Shown in pieces: positions 14,839-23,034 of a stretch of 41,353 bases of DNA. Source of the DNA: a virus. The notes below the pieces were generated by a model, which was not told the origin of the DNA, made no database searches, and saw nothing but the letters and a program-made list of their open reading frames with translations. The stretch is taken from positions 1-41,353 of IMG/VR virus record IMGVR_UViG_3300029953_000070, one strand, 5' to 3'. Every line of letters begins with the position of its first letter. The stretch's first letter is position 1. The position numbers and the translations under genes are program-made.

Positions 14839-16237
14839 GCTTCCACTCCTGATACCGGCGTTCCTTGTCAGGGTCCGCGAACGGTTTCACGGGCGAGGAG
14901 TTCGGATGCGCCGGTGGGGTCGCCTCGCGCCCGGGCTGGGTGCCGGCGCGGATCGCCTGGCCCAGATCCGCCTGGGTGCCTTCGAGCGCACTGTGCGTGG
15001 CGGCCACCTCCTCGTTGATCGCTTTCTTGATACCGGCCCAATTCTGATTATTGATGGCTGGTGAGAACAACCCATCCGCCCAATCCTGGGTGGTGGCGTG
15101 GAGCTGCGCATTGCTGCCCGGCATGGTGACCGATTCGATGTATTGCCGGCCGGTGGCGCCCATCAAGGTTTTCAGCTCAGACAGATCCTTATCCCCGAGC
15201 TCAGTCTTCACCTTGTTGAAGATCTCGTTCAGGCTCATGTTGCCGTCGCCATTGACCTTGGCCACGAGTTGATCGATGCGGCTTTCCATGGTTTGAACGG
15301 ACTTCGTGAGACGCTCCACGCCCGCCTTGCGCTGTGTCGCCTGCCGCAAAGTTGACCCGTAGGCGTCCGCAAACTTGCGCGCCGCGATCGGATCCCCGGG
15401 GTCCACGCCCTGATCGGCCATCTTGTTCAGAAGCGGAATGATCTGTTTTGCCCCGAACCGGGATTTCAGGTCGTTCACAAACTCCGGATCCCCGCGTTGC
15501 ATGGCCTGAATCGCGAATTCCTGCCCCGCACCGGTCAACTGTTCCGCGCCACCGGACTGCGCAATCTTCTGCATCTGAAAGCGCGCATCGATCTGTCGCC
15601 GTTGACGCTGATCCATGTCGGAAATGCGCGTCAAGCTCGTATCCATCGATTCAATCCGCTTCCAGATGCCGTCGATCGATTTTTGCTCCGCCTCGAACTT
15701 GGTATCGTCCCGGCCGTACTTGGCGGATGCGATCTTGATCTGTGTGAGCATGTCATTGATGGTCAAGCGCTTGTTTTGTAGGATATCGGCAAATTCCTTC
15801 TGCTGCGCCTCACTCTTGGCCTTCGCTTCATCAAACTTGGTCTTATAGTCCTGCCAATCCTTCTCCGCGCGCGCCTGGTCCCCCTCCAGGTGGCCTTTCA
15901 ACGCGCCATTCAGCGAGGCCGTGACCCCCATCCAATTGCCCTTCGAGGCAATGCCGGCAATCAGGGCCATTCCGAGCAAGGCGCCGGAAAACTTCTGGTA
16001 TTCGTTCGGGTCCACCAAGGGTTTGGGCTGGTAGGTGGGTAGATCGGCCTTCGGCGGAGGTTTCACGGCCCCCAACTGGTCGATCTCCTTCGATACCCCG
16101 GCCTCCATCGGCGCGAGCTCGCCCTCGCGCTGCGTCGCGGACTGCTGGCGCGCGGTATCGAGCGCACTTTGCCGGCTGATAGCTTCCTGCCGATCGGCCG
16201 CGATGTCCTTTTGCAGCGCTTGGGGGTCTGCGCTCAT
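14816..16237 (-). CDS. Internal virion protein, long coiled coil
   Basis: The 473-residue protein is largely charged helix. Residues about 1-60 and 120-230 are rich in Gln, Lys, Glu and Asp with heptad-like spacing (AEKDWQDYKTKFDEAKAKSE), interrupted by one hydrophobic stretch (ALLGMALIAGIASKGNWMG, about 86-104). The tail is Pro-rich and ends with a charged segment. The composition and position match ejection proteins of short-tailed phages. It overlaps the downstream ejection-protein gene by 23 nt and the upstream one by 4 nt, so all three are probably made together and packaged together. No enzymatic motif was seen. Confidence 0.75.
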   Translation of the reverse strand: MSADPQALQKDIAADRQEAISRQSALDTARQQSATQREGELAPMEAGVSKEIDQLGAVKPPPKADLPTYQPKPLVDPNEYQKFSGALLGMALIAGIASKGNWMGVTASLNGALKGHLEGDQARAEKDWQDYKTKFDEAKAKSEAQQKEFADILQNKRLTINDMLTQIKIASAKYGRDDTKFEAEQKSIDGIWKRIESMDTSLTRISDMDQRQRRQIDARFQMQKIAQSGGAEQLTGAGQEFAIQAMQRGDPEFVNDLKSRFGAKQIIPLLNKMADQGVDPGDPIAARKFADAYGSTLRQATQRKAGVERLTKSVQTMESRIDQLVAKVNGDGNMSLNEIFNKVKTELGDKDLSELKTLMGATGRQYIESVTMPGSNAQLHATTQDWADGLFSPAINNQNWAGIKKAINEEVAATHSALEGTQADLGQAIRAGTQPGREATPPAHPNSSPVKPFADPDKERRYQEWKRDHPNGN

Positions 16238-17583
16238 CCGCCCACCGTGACTCCGGGGATCCGATAGGCCCCGGTGGTGCCGGATTGCAGCAAGAGCGCG
16301 AGCTCACCGGTTTGAGCCGCGAGTTGCTGTGCCTGTTCGGACTGTTGCAACTCCGTGTTGCCGATGCTGGTCAGCACCGAATCCCCGCCGGAGAGTTCCG
16401 ACAAGGCGGCCTGGACGTTTTGCTGCTGGACCTGTGCGTAGAGGTTTTGCCGCTGCACATTCAGGTTTTGCTGCATCTGCGCGATCTGCTGCTGCACAAT
16501 CCCCGAATTCGCGTTGCCCTCGCCGGAATTGGCCGCCGCCTGCTGAATCGCTTGGGTCTGCTGCTGGATCTGCTGGTCGATGGTGGCGTCGATCGAGGCC
16601 TTTTGACTGGACCACTCCGGCGTCGCGGTGCCCCCCGAATTAATCACCGAGGTGGCGCCCTGCACCGCTTGAGTGGCCGCATTGGAGGCCGTGGTGTCGG
16701 CATTGGGCAGGTTCGGTTTGGTCAGTGCCGACTTGAGCGAGAGCCCCAGTAACCCGGCGGTTGCGGCATTCTTGCCGTTTGAGAGCCATGAACCCAGGCC
16801 CCCGCTGCCTGATCCGGCGGCAACGGTGGGGTCGGTCGCGTCAATCCCGGTGGCCGCCGGGTTGATGGTGGCGTTGGCCACGTCGAAGTCGCTGAACCCA
16901 CCATCTGCGGGCCCCACCCCCAATTGGGTCGCCAGATCGCTCGAGAGCGGCTGGATCGAGGGCGCCGAATCATCCGCCGACAGGAACGAAAGACCCCCGC
17001 CGCCGGAATTCAAGGTTTGCCCAATGTCCGTGACCCCTGCGGGGGTGCTGCTGGCCGTGGCCTGGGACAGATCCTGGGGTGAGCTCGCAGTGCCGGGAAC
17101 GCCCGATCCACCACCCCCGGGCGCCCCGCCGGCAAGCCCCGCGGAAGCCACCCCGAGGCCACCCACCCCGGCGGCCAAGTCCCCGAGCGACGCCCCGCCG
17201 GCTGCCCCTCCGGCGCCTCCCGCCAGGCTCGCCGCCGTCACCGTCTGTTCGGGCAGGGTGGCGCCTAACGCCGCGGCGCCACCGGCGTCCGCCGCTACCC
17301 CACCACCTAGGGCCGCCCCGCCGGCTAGACCCGCATCTGCCGCGGCTGCCCCGCCGGCAAGGCCCGCATCCGCCGCCCCGGCAATGCCGGCGTCCGCGGC
17401 GGCGGCACCGAGACCCGCATCGGCCGCTCCGGCAATGCCGGCGTCCGCCGCCACCCCAAGTCCCGCATCGGCCGCGGCCACGCCTAATCCTGCGTCAGCC
17501 GCTCCGGCCGCCGCCGCTTCCGCGCCGCCGCCTTCGACTAACCCCGCGAGCAAATCCCCGCCTACAGCCAATAAATCTGGCAT
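16234..17583 (-). CDS. Ala/Gly-rich internal virion protein with ADAG repeats
   Basis: The 449-residue protein is extremely Ala- and Gly-rich. Residues about 25-105 consist of imperfect repeats of the form AADAG(L/I), followed by a GGAGGAAGG region and a Gly/Ser-rich middle. The C-terminal part (about 330-430) is Gln-rich and helical (QQQIQQQTQAIQQAAANSG...), as in the small ejection proteins of podoviruses. A tail-associated or ejected hydrophobic polypeptide is the most likely role, inferred from composition and from its place just upstream of two other internal proteins. The antisense frame at 16673-17599 is open only because of the repetitive GC-rich composition. Confidence 0.72.
   Translation of the reverse strand: MPDLLAVGGDLLAGLVEGGGAEAAAAGAADAGLGVAAADAGLGVAADAGIAGAADAGLGAAAADAGIAGAADAGLAGGAAAADAGLAGGAALGGGVAADAGGAAALGATLPEQTVTAASLAGGAGGAAGGASLGDLAAGVGGLGVASAGLAGGAPGGGGSGVPGTASSPQDLSQATASSTPAGVTDIGQTLNSGGGGLSFLSADDSAPSIQPLSSDLATQLGVGPADGGFSDFDVANATINPAATGIDATDPTVAAGSGSGGLGSWLSNGKNAATAGLLGLSLKSALTKPNLPNADTTASNAATQAVQGATSVINSGGTATPEWSSQKASIDATIDQQIQQQTQAIQQAAANSGEGNANSGIVQQQIAQMQQNLNVQRQNLYAQVQQQNVQAALSELSGGDSVLTSIGNTELQQSEQAQQLAAQTGELALLLQSGTTGAYRIPGVTVGG
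17270..17530 (-). repeat. Imperfect AADAG(L/I)-coding repeats
   Basis: This stretch encodes about ten imperfect copies of a 5-9 residue Ala/Asp/Ala/Gly unit inside the internal virion protein at 16234-17583. The DNA units are GC-rich and irregular in length, and several are near-identical (for example the GCCGGCAATGCCGG-type block appears more than once). Slippage during replication is the likely origin. Confidence 0.7.
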
Positions 17584-17585
17584 GG

Positions 17586-18056
17586 CTACAGCCGCTTAAC
17601 CCAAATGCGGTCCATCGGACGATAGCCGAGCTTGGCAAGCACGATGCCCAATTCCGGATGCTCGAGCTTTTCGTGCTGCTGGACGAGCACCACCCCCATG
17701 ATGCCCTTCAAGCTCGATTCCGAATAGCTGATGAGGTGTGCGCCGATGCGATTGCCCCGGTACTGCGGGGCCAGCCACAAAATATCCTGCTGCGCCTGGA
17801 GAATCGAATAGTGCATGGAGGTGATGACCAGATAGACCACATACCCCACCATGACCCCATCGATCCGGGCGGTAAAAATTGCCAAATACCCGGCCTTGGC
17901 CAAGCGCGCGTACACCGGCCAATTCGGCTTTAGCGGGATATCCTGAAAGGTGGCGAGCTCCCGATAATGCCGCTCGAGGAGGGGGACGATTTCATCACGC
18001 ACCGCGGCGTAATCTTCGAGCTGGTACGTGACCGCGGGTTTCAGTTTCGCATTCAT
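17586..18056 (-). CDS. GNAT-family acetyltransferase
   Basis: The 156-residue protein has the GNAT fold. It starts MNAKLKPAVTYQLEDY, its central strands (YLAIFTARIDGVMVGYVVYL) precede motif A, and WLAPQYRGNRIGAHLI supplies the acetyl-CoA-binding (Q/R)xxGx(G/A) loop at about residues 101-116. The C-terminal LAKLGYRPMDRIWVKRL is also typical (LGYRP). Such stand-alone GNAT enzymes sit among the structural genes of several short-tailed phages, and the substrate is not known. The ATG at 18054-18056 overlaps the upstream gene's stop (ATGA), so I use it and not the longer frame to 18113. Confidence 0.85.
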   Translation of the reverse strand: MNAKLKPAVTYQLEDYAAVRDEIVPLLERHYRELATFQDIPLKPNWPVYARLAKAGYLAIFTARIDGVMVGYVVYLVITSMHYSILQAQQDILWLAPQYRGNRIGAHLISYSESSLKGIMGVVLVQQHEKLEHPELGIVLAKLGYRPMDRIWVKRL

Positions 18057-18460
18057 GTGAGCCCCAATTGTTGGTACTCGAAATCGTGCATGTCTTGATG
18101 CACGCTCATCCAATCATAGTATTGCTGCGCGTCGCCAAAATCGACCACGGATAGATCGGGCGCCAGCGTCGCGCTCTGCCCAAGGAGAGTGTAACTCTGA
18201 TTGTGGATAAAGGCGTGCACCTGTAGGAAATCCCGCAAAGCGGCAGGAATCGGCCGCCCGGCAGCGCCCTCCCGCATCAAGGCCACCCACGCATCCTCCG
18301 CGGCCTGGCTGTCGATCCCGAAGGTGGAGACCGTCACCCCGAATTTAGCTTGAAAGGCTTGGGATTCCGCCAAATGCACGAAACGATGGACCAGCAAAAA
18401 GTTGCGCAAGCCCGACGCATCGTTGAATCCGGTGGTGGCAGCCAGATCGATATTCATCAA
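18053..18460 (-). CDS. Hypothetical protein between stabilisation protein and acetyltransferase
   Basis: The 135-residue protein is helical and contains two similar histidine-aromatic segments, LLVHRFVHLAE and LQVHAFIHNQS, in addition to a YYDWMSVHQDMHDFEYQQLG tail. The repeated VH.F.H pattern is striking and might bind metal, but I know no matching family. It overlaps the gene before it by 4 nt and the GNAT gene after it by 4 nt. Function unknown; a virion or assembly role is inferred from context. Confidence 0.72.
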   Translation of the reverse strand: MMNIDLAATTGFNDASGLRNFLLVHRFVHLAESQAFQAKFGVTVSTFGIDSQAAEDAWVALMREGAAGRPIPAALRDFLQVHAFIHNQSYTLLGQSATLAPDLSVVDFGDAQQYYDWMSVHQDMHDFEYQQLGLT

Positions 18461-20427
18461 CCGGCCAGCATGTTGCGGTCCTGTTTACCGCGCAGGGCCA
18501 GCAAATCGATCTGCGTCATGTCGGTGGACCCGGTGACGGTGAGCCCCAGGTACTGGCTGCCGCCTTCGGTAGATAGAGTCACCTCGAGCGCATACCCATC
18601 GGACGGCACATCGATCGGGCGGGTGGGGGTGGTGGCCGTTTCCGTATCCACGTTGATGATGACCCCGGTGGGGTTAATCCCCTGGAATTGCCCTGCAATC
18701 GCGGCATTCATCGATTGTTTTTCGTGCAACGGCGCCCCGGCATCCCAGAGTTTCGTGCGCAGGAGCCACGGCAGCGCCACCGCGGGGGAGAAACACCGGT
18801 AGTAGGCCGTGAGCGCACCGGTGCAACGAAAGGCCGCCAGCGTCGCAATCCCGGCCGCGGCGTAGGTGAAAGAGGCCGTGGTGTAGAAGCCGGCTGTGAA
18901 CGGGAACGAATACACCCACCACCGCCCGCGGAAAAAGAGCACGAACAGCGGGCGGGTGACCGTGGCAGTTTGAGCAAAATCGTCGTTGATGACCAATTGC
19001 ACGACCGCGCACAGCTCGCCTGCCACTAGCACCGTACCCCCGTACACCTGGGTACCCACGGCGGCGGCGATAATCCCTGAAATCTTCTCGCTGATCTTCT
19101 CCGGGGTGGACCCTGACAAGAGGTAAATCCCCGAGGCGTGGTAGAACACGATGCCCCGGTAGTAGGAAAAAATCGAAGATGCAAGCGAACACCCCACGGA
19201 CCCGGTGACGTTGATGCGCGAAAAGGATGTGACCCCGGCGGCCACCGTGACATTGGAGAGCGCATCGATCGAGGTGTCCCCGAAAATGTACAGGTAGTTG
19301 TTCGCGGCATAGAGCGCCGTGATGTTGGCCACGAGGTAGGCATCGGGAATGGTGAACGATCCGCCGACGCCCCCAAAGCTCACGTAACTATCGATGTCGG
19401 TGAAATTCACCGTGCGCAAATAGCTGATCCACACCCGCCCGTCGTAGGTCGCAATCGAAGTGCCGGAAATGACCCCCGAGGGAACCACCGTCCACGTGTC
19501 CCCGTAATTGTCGACGAGCGTTCCGCCCAAGGCATAGCCTGATCCGCGCGCCAAAATGTTCATGGCGGTGGGCTGAATCTTGACGGCTACCGCAACCCCC
19601 GTCCCGCCGCCCGTCGTGGTGGTCACCGTGCCGCTGGGACCGGTGGTGGCCGCCGGGCTCGTCGCGCCACTCGTGTAGATGGGGCCCGGGTAGGAGCCCC
19701 CCGTTGGTAGCGTGATGGTGCCGATGGGACCCGTGGCACCGCCGCCCGTGATGGTGGCGACAATGATCTGCGCCGGCAGGGTAGGGTTATTGTCGGTGAG
19801 GTTGATCGTATCCCCCACGGCGTAGCCCGTGCCCGCATTCACCAGATTGACGAACACCACCTCATAGACCGGCTGCAGCATGGCGCCAGCACCGGCCAAA
19901 CCCGATGCCGTGAGGAATACCGACACCCCACCCGGGAGCCGGTTCATGATCCCGTTGGTAATCGAGGCCACCGCATTGTTTTGCACCGTGAGCACGCCCG
20001 GCGTGGTCACCGCATAATCCCAATAGCCGGTGGGATCGACAATCAGGAGCCCCTGGTTATTGTAGGGGGTGGCGAAGGTCTGTCCGGAGGTGAGCGTGCC
20101 GGTAAACACTTTGGTCCACACCCCGGTGGCCACGGTGAGAATGTAGCCGTTGCCGGAGGATGCGAACACCACCAAGGCGTAGGTCACCCCGGACACGTTG
20201 AAATTACACGTGTAGGTGGGGCTCGTGGCCTCCGCCACCGTACTTAATTGCGCCGCCCCCGAGACGGGAAGCACTTTGCCGGCGGCAATGGGGATCGCGT
20301 TTTCGCACCACCAAAATTCGTTATCGTTGATGGCCTCGCGCGCGGCCAGGGTGTTCATACCCTCGAACTCGCGCAGTACAAACTCTGGATTCTGCCCGCC
20401 GACACCGGCTTGAGCTCGAGGCGGCAT
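18457..20427 (-). CDS. Tail or DNA-stabilisation (nozzle-type) protein with inserted Gly-rich modules
   Basis: The 656-residue protein begins with FVLREFEGMNTLAAREAIND and then WWCENAIPIAAGKVLPV. This N-terminal pattern resembles phage packaged-DNA stabilisation or tail-hub proteins of the P22 gp10 / tail-tubular-B kind. The rest reads as a beta-propeller-like fold with repeated aromatic strands (VWISYLR, NYLYIFGDTS, GIVFYHASGIYLLSG). A Gly-rich insertion at about residues 205-300 contains the GTGYAVGDTINL signature also seen in other virion proteins here. It lies directly after the probable head-tail connector, which supports a role closing the tail channel. Confidence 0.72.
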   Translation of the reverse strand: MPPRAQAGVGGQNPEFVLREFEGMNTLAAREAINDNEFWWCENAIPIAAGKVLPVSGAAQLSTVAEATSPTYTCNFNVSGVTYALVVFASSGNGYILTVATGVWTKVFTGTLTSGQTFATPYNNQGLLIVDPTGYWDYAVTTPGVLTVQNNAVASITNGIMNRLPGGVSVFLTASGLAGAGAMLQPVYEVVFVNLVNAGTGYAVGDTINLTDNNPTLPAQIIVATITGGGATGPIGTITLPTGGSYPGPIYTSGATSPAATTGPSGTVTTTTGGGTGVAVAVKIQPTAMNILARGSGYALGGTLVDNYGDTWTVVPSGVISGTSIATYDGRVWISYLRTVNFTDIDSYVSFGGVGGSFTIPDAYLVANITALYAANNYLYIFGDTSIDALSNVTVAAGVTSFSRINVTGSVGCSLASSIFSYYRGIVFYHASGIYLLSGSTPEKISEKISGIIAAAVGTQVYGGTVLVAGELCAVVQLVINDDFAQTATVTRPLFVLFFRGRWWVYSFPFTAGFYTTASFTYAAAGIATLAAFRCTGALTAYYRCFSPAVALPWLLRTKLWDAGAPLHEKQSMNAAIAGQFQGINPTGVIINVDTETATTPTRPIDVPSDGYALEVTLSTEGGSQYLGLTVTGSTDMTQIDLLALRGKQDRNMLAG

Positions 20428-20430
20428 GGC

Positions 20431-21306
20431 CTAGTCCGGATCCTCGTAAGGGTCGGGGAGCCGGCCCACGTAGACCGAGACGCACTCGCGCATCGTGCGG
20501 GTGTACTCGTTCAACTTGGTTTCCGCCTCACCGTAATTTTGCGCGTTGTGTTTGGCGAGGTAGGCCGCATAGAACTTGATCGGGTCCTGATTGACCACTG
20601 GAATCACATCCACCGTGGTGGTGTCCCCCGTCACATAGGGAGTGGGCAAAATCACCGAGTCGATTTCCACCGGGTAGGACTGATCCGGCGGCGGGGCGAT
20701 GAAAAACGAATTATCCCCGTACTTGGCCCAGGCCGCCGGCTGTCGTTGGTAGGAGCTCGCCAGGAACGGACGCCACCAGGCCGAGAAATTGCGGAACGGC
20801 GACCATTTCAGCGCATACCGCTCAGTGCCCCACAGCGGCGAAATGTTGAGCACGTCATAGGTGTTGATGTTGACCACACCGATGGCGACCGAGGCGCCCG
20901 TGCCCGTGGCGTCGCTGATCGTGGCGGTAGGGGCACTAGAGTAGCCGCTACCGAAAGAGGAAAACGAGATAGTGTTGACCGCACCGCCGCTGACTCCCAA
21001 GGTCGCGGCTACACCACTGCCTCCACCGCCACTGAAACTCAATGTGGGTGCCGTGTAGCCGGAACCCCCCGCCACGATGATCCCGCCCGAGGCCTGGCCG
21101 TAGAAATATTGCTCGATCCCGGCCGTGAAGTACGCTGTCTGCAGGGTGCGAAGGCACCCTGTGTCCATGACGATCTTTTTGCGCGCCTCGTTGATGTACC
21201 CGTCGATCTGCGGAATGGACCACTTATCGGCATTCGGGTCGTGGAGCTGATCCAGTACCTGAAATTCATAGGTACCTGGCGTGGTCGAGGGCCCGAGAGT
21301 GGTCAT
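20431..21306 (-). CDS. Head-tail connector / tail adaptor protein with inserted GxGY modules
   Basis: The 291-residue protein has N- and C-terminal halves consistent with a podovirus head-tail adaptor. The first about 70 residues contain VLDQLHDPNADKWSIPQIDGY and NEARKK, and the C-terminal 150 residues contain TYDVLNISPLWG and a helical end. Between them, at about residues 75-145, is an inserted Gly/Ser-rich domain of two GSGYxxxP repeats (GGSGYTAPTLSFSGGGGSG and FGSGYSSAPTATISD). This module recurs in other phage structural proteins. The gene lies between a small virion protein and the nozzle-type protein. The adaptor role is inferred from order and size. Confidence 0.72.
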   Translation of the reverse strand: MTTLGPSTTPGTYEFQVLDQLHDPNADKWSIPQIDGYINEARKKIVMDTGCLRTLQTAYFTAGIEQYFYGQASGGIIVAGGSGYTAPTLSFSGGGGSGVAATLGVSGGAVNTISFSSFGSGYSSAPTATISDATGTGASVAIGVVNINTYDVLNISPLWGTERYALKWSPFRNFSAWWRPFLASSYQRQPAAWAKYGDNSFFIAPPPDQSYPVEIDSVILPTPYVTGDTTTVDVIPVVNQDPIKFYAAYLAKHNAQNYGEAETKLNEYTRTMRECVSVYVGRLPDPYEDPD

Positions 21307-21310
21307 TCAC

Positions 21311-21640
21311 TCACGCAATCTCGGTGGTGTCCACGTCCCGTTTCATCGCGGCGGCCAATGCCGAGCGGGGCGCCATGACGGCTTCCTCGAACACGAAGCG
21401 CGCGAGTTGCTTCACCCCTTCGGGGTTATCCTCGTATTGCTTGCCCTTCTCATTCAAGCGCACCGCCCAGCCCAAGCGGACAAGAATATCGGTCTTGTTT
21501 TCCAGGCCATAACCCAACATGTGTTGAGCGGCGGCCTCCGACACTAGCACCGGTTCGCCTGGGGGAAAGAGGAATTCCTCCCCGTTGAACTTGTCCATGT
21601 GCGGTTCGGGATTGCGATTCGTGACGTAAACACTGCCCAT
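21311..21640 (-). CDS. Hypothetical virion or head-completion protein
   Basis: The 109-residue protein starts MGSVYVTNRNPEPHMDKFNG and has a mixed alpha/beta pattern with the phrase FPPGEPVLVSEAAAQHMLGY, similar to many small proteins found just after the capsid genes of phages. I cannot assign a family with confidence. It lies between the decoration-like protein and the connector, a typical place for a head-completion protein. Confidence 0.68.
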   Translation of the reverse strand: MGSVYVTNRNPEPHMDKFNGEEFLFPPGEPVLVSEAAAQHMLGYGLENKTDILVRLGWAVRLNEKGKQYEDNPEGVKQLARFVFEEAVMAPRSALAAAMKRDVDTTEIA

Positions 21641-21719
21641 AGGTCAACTCCGGGTGTGAGTGGTGAATCCGGTGGCCGGTAGCGGCAGCGCTCGAGGCGC
21701 CGACGTTCCCGGCCACGCA

Positions 21720-23024
21720 TTAGAAGGTTTGCAGCTTCACGACATCATTCTGCCCGTTGACACCGAACACCGAGGCGTTGGCGGTGGAGGGCGCCGCGGT
21801 GCCGTTCGGAATCGCGGTGTAGGTCGGAACGGCCTGGAAATTGACCCCCGCGAAGGGGCCCGCCAGGGCCGGCACGCCGGTGAGCGTCGTGATGTTCAGG
21901 GGCGGAGGTACCGGGATTGACAAACCCTTGTCATACATCGGATTGGTGTACACCGCATTGCCTCCTACGATCCCACCGTTGATGACGCCTCCCGGGGCGG
22001 TGCCGTATCCCGCCCCGGCAGTGCCGGTAACGGCGCCGCCCAAGGTGAAATTCATGATGGCCGTCACCGTGGGCGCCGGGTTCGAGGTGCCGCCGAAGGT
22101 GAAGGTGGGCACCGCAGTGAGCCCCGTGCCGTAGAAGGCCGGCCACATCATGGTGACCGTGCCGGAACCCACCTGGCCGTTGTTCGCCGCGATCCAGCCG
22201 ATGACCGCGCCACCGCCGGTCAGATCCCCGGGTTGCGGGACCACCGTGATGCCGGGAAGACCGAGCAATCCGGCACCCTGGCTCGTGACGGTGATCGAGG
22301 AAATGGCGCCGCCCGAAATCGCGCACACCGCGGTGGGCAGGATATAGGGCTGCTGGCCCTGGCCCGGTGGGGGCGAAAAAACGATGAGCGGCGGGCGCAC
22401 GTAGTTCGATCCCGCGGAGGCCGCAACACCCCCCGTGGTCGCACCGAAGGTGCCCGTGACTCCGTAATTGCCGTTGTAGATCGTGCCGGCGAAGGACAGG
22501 GTGGTGTTGATGGCCCCGCCCACGATCGCATTCCACAGCGAGCCGCCCGCCGAGGGGGTGATGGTGAACACCGCATTGCCCGCGGTGTACTGCCCATTCT
22601 GGATGGTGACCGCGGCGCCGATCGAGGCAATCGCGTTGCTGGTAAAACCGTTGTAGCCGTAGAACCCGTTGGTGCCGGCGGAGCCTGCCGCAGTGATAAG
22701 TGCACCAATCGGACAGCCGGTGGTGTTCGCAATGCGATAGTTCACCCCGTCCGAGGAAATCGTGTTGAGCGACTGGGGCAAAACGTTCAGGTTCTGCCAG
22801 TAATTGAGGCCGTCATCGTACATCTGCAGCACGGTGTATTGGCCGAGCCCCAGGAAATACTGGCCCGTCATCGGATTGTTGGCCGCGAGCTGCGGAGAGT
22901 ACACCGCACCGAATCCGCCGATGATGCCCTGACCGGTGGGCAGGGCCATCACTTCCCCGGGCGCCAGCGCAATCGGCGCCATGGGGTAGTTGTTCGATTG
23001 GCCCGAAATTTTGTTGAAAGGCAT
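21720..23024 (-). CDS. Gly-rich virion protein with IgG-like modules, probable capsid decoration
   Basis: The 434-residue protein begins MPFNKISGQSNNYPMAPIAL and continues with a segment about pumping or stacking strands (GQYFLGLGQYTVLQMYDDG). The second half is a chain of Gly-rich modules containing SQGAGLLGLPGITVVP, YGTGLTAVPTFTFGG and TAGAGYGTAPGG, related to the inserts in the connector and nozzle proteins. It is the first gene downstream of the major capsid protein, and together with its beta-rich composition this suggests a head-decoration or head-fibre protein. The exact role is inference. Confidence 0.68.
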   Translation of the reverse strand: MPFNKISGQSNNYPMAPIALAPGEVMALPTGQGIIGGFGAVYSPQLAANNPMTGQYFLGLGQYTVLQMYDDGLNYWQNLNVLPQSLNTISSDGVNYRIANTTGCPIGALITAAGSAGTNGFYGYNGFTSNAIASIGAAVTIQNGQYTAGNAVFTITPSAGGSLWNAIVGGAINTTLSFAGTIYNGNYGVTGTFGATTGGVAASAGSNYVRPPLIVFSPPPGQGQQPYILPTAVCAISGGAISSITVTSQGAGLLGLPGITVVPQPGDLTGGGAVIGWIAANNGQVGSGTVTMMWPAFYGTGLTAVPTFTFGGTSNPAPTVTAIMNFTLGGAVTGTAGAGYGTAPGGVINGGIVGGNAVYTNPMYDKGLSIPVPPPLNITTLTGVPALAGPFAGVNFQAVPTYTAIPNGTAAPSTANASVFGVNGQNDVVKLQTF

Positions 23025-23034
23025 GGCAATGGCC

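Noticed and set aside
16673-17599. 308-codon + strand frame, Ala/Pro-rich
   Set aside because: It is antisense to the Ala/Gly-rich internal protein. The lack of stops follows from GC-rich repeats, and the composition is of low complexity.
20248-21378. 376-codon + strand frame
   Set aside because: It is antisense to the connector and nozzle genes, both of which have overlapping, directed neighbours and plausible domains.
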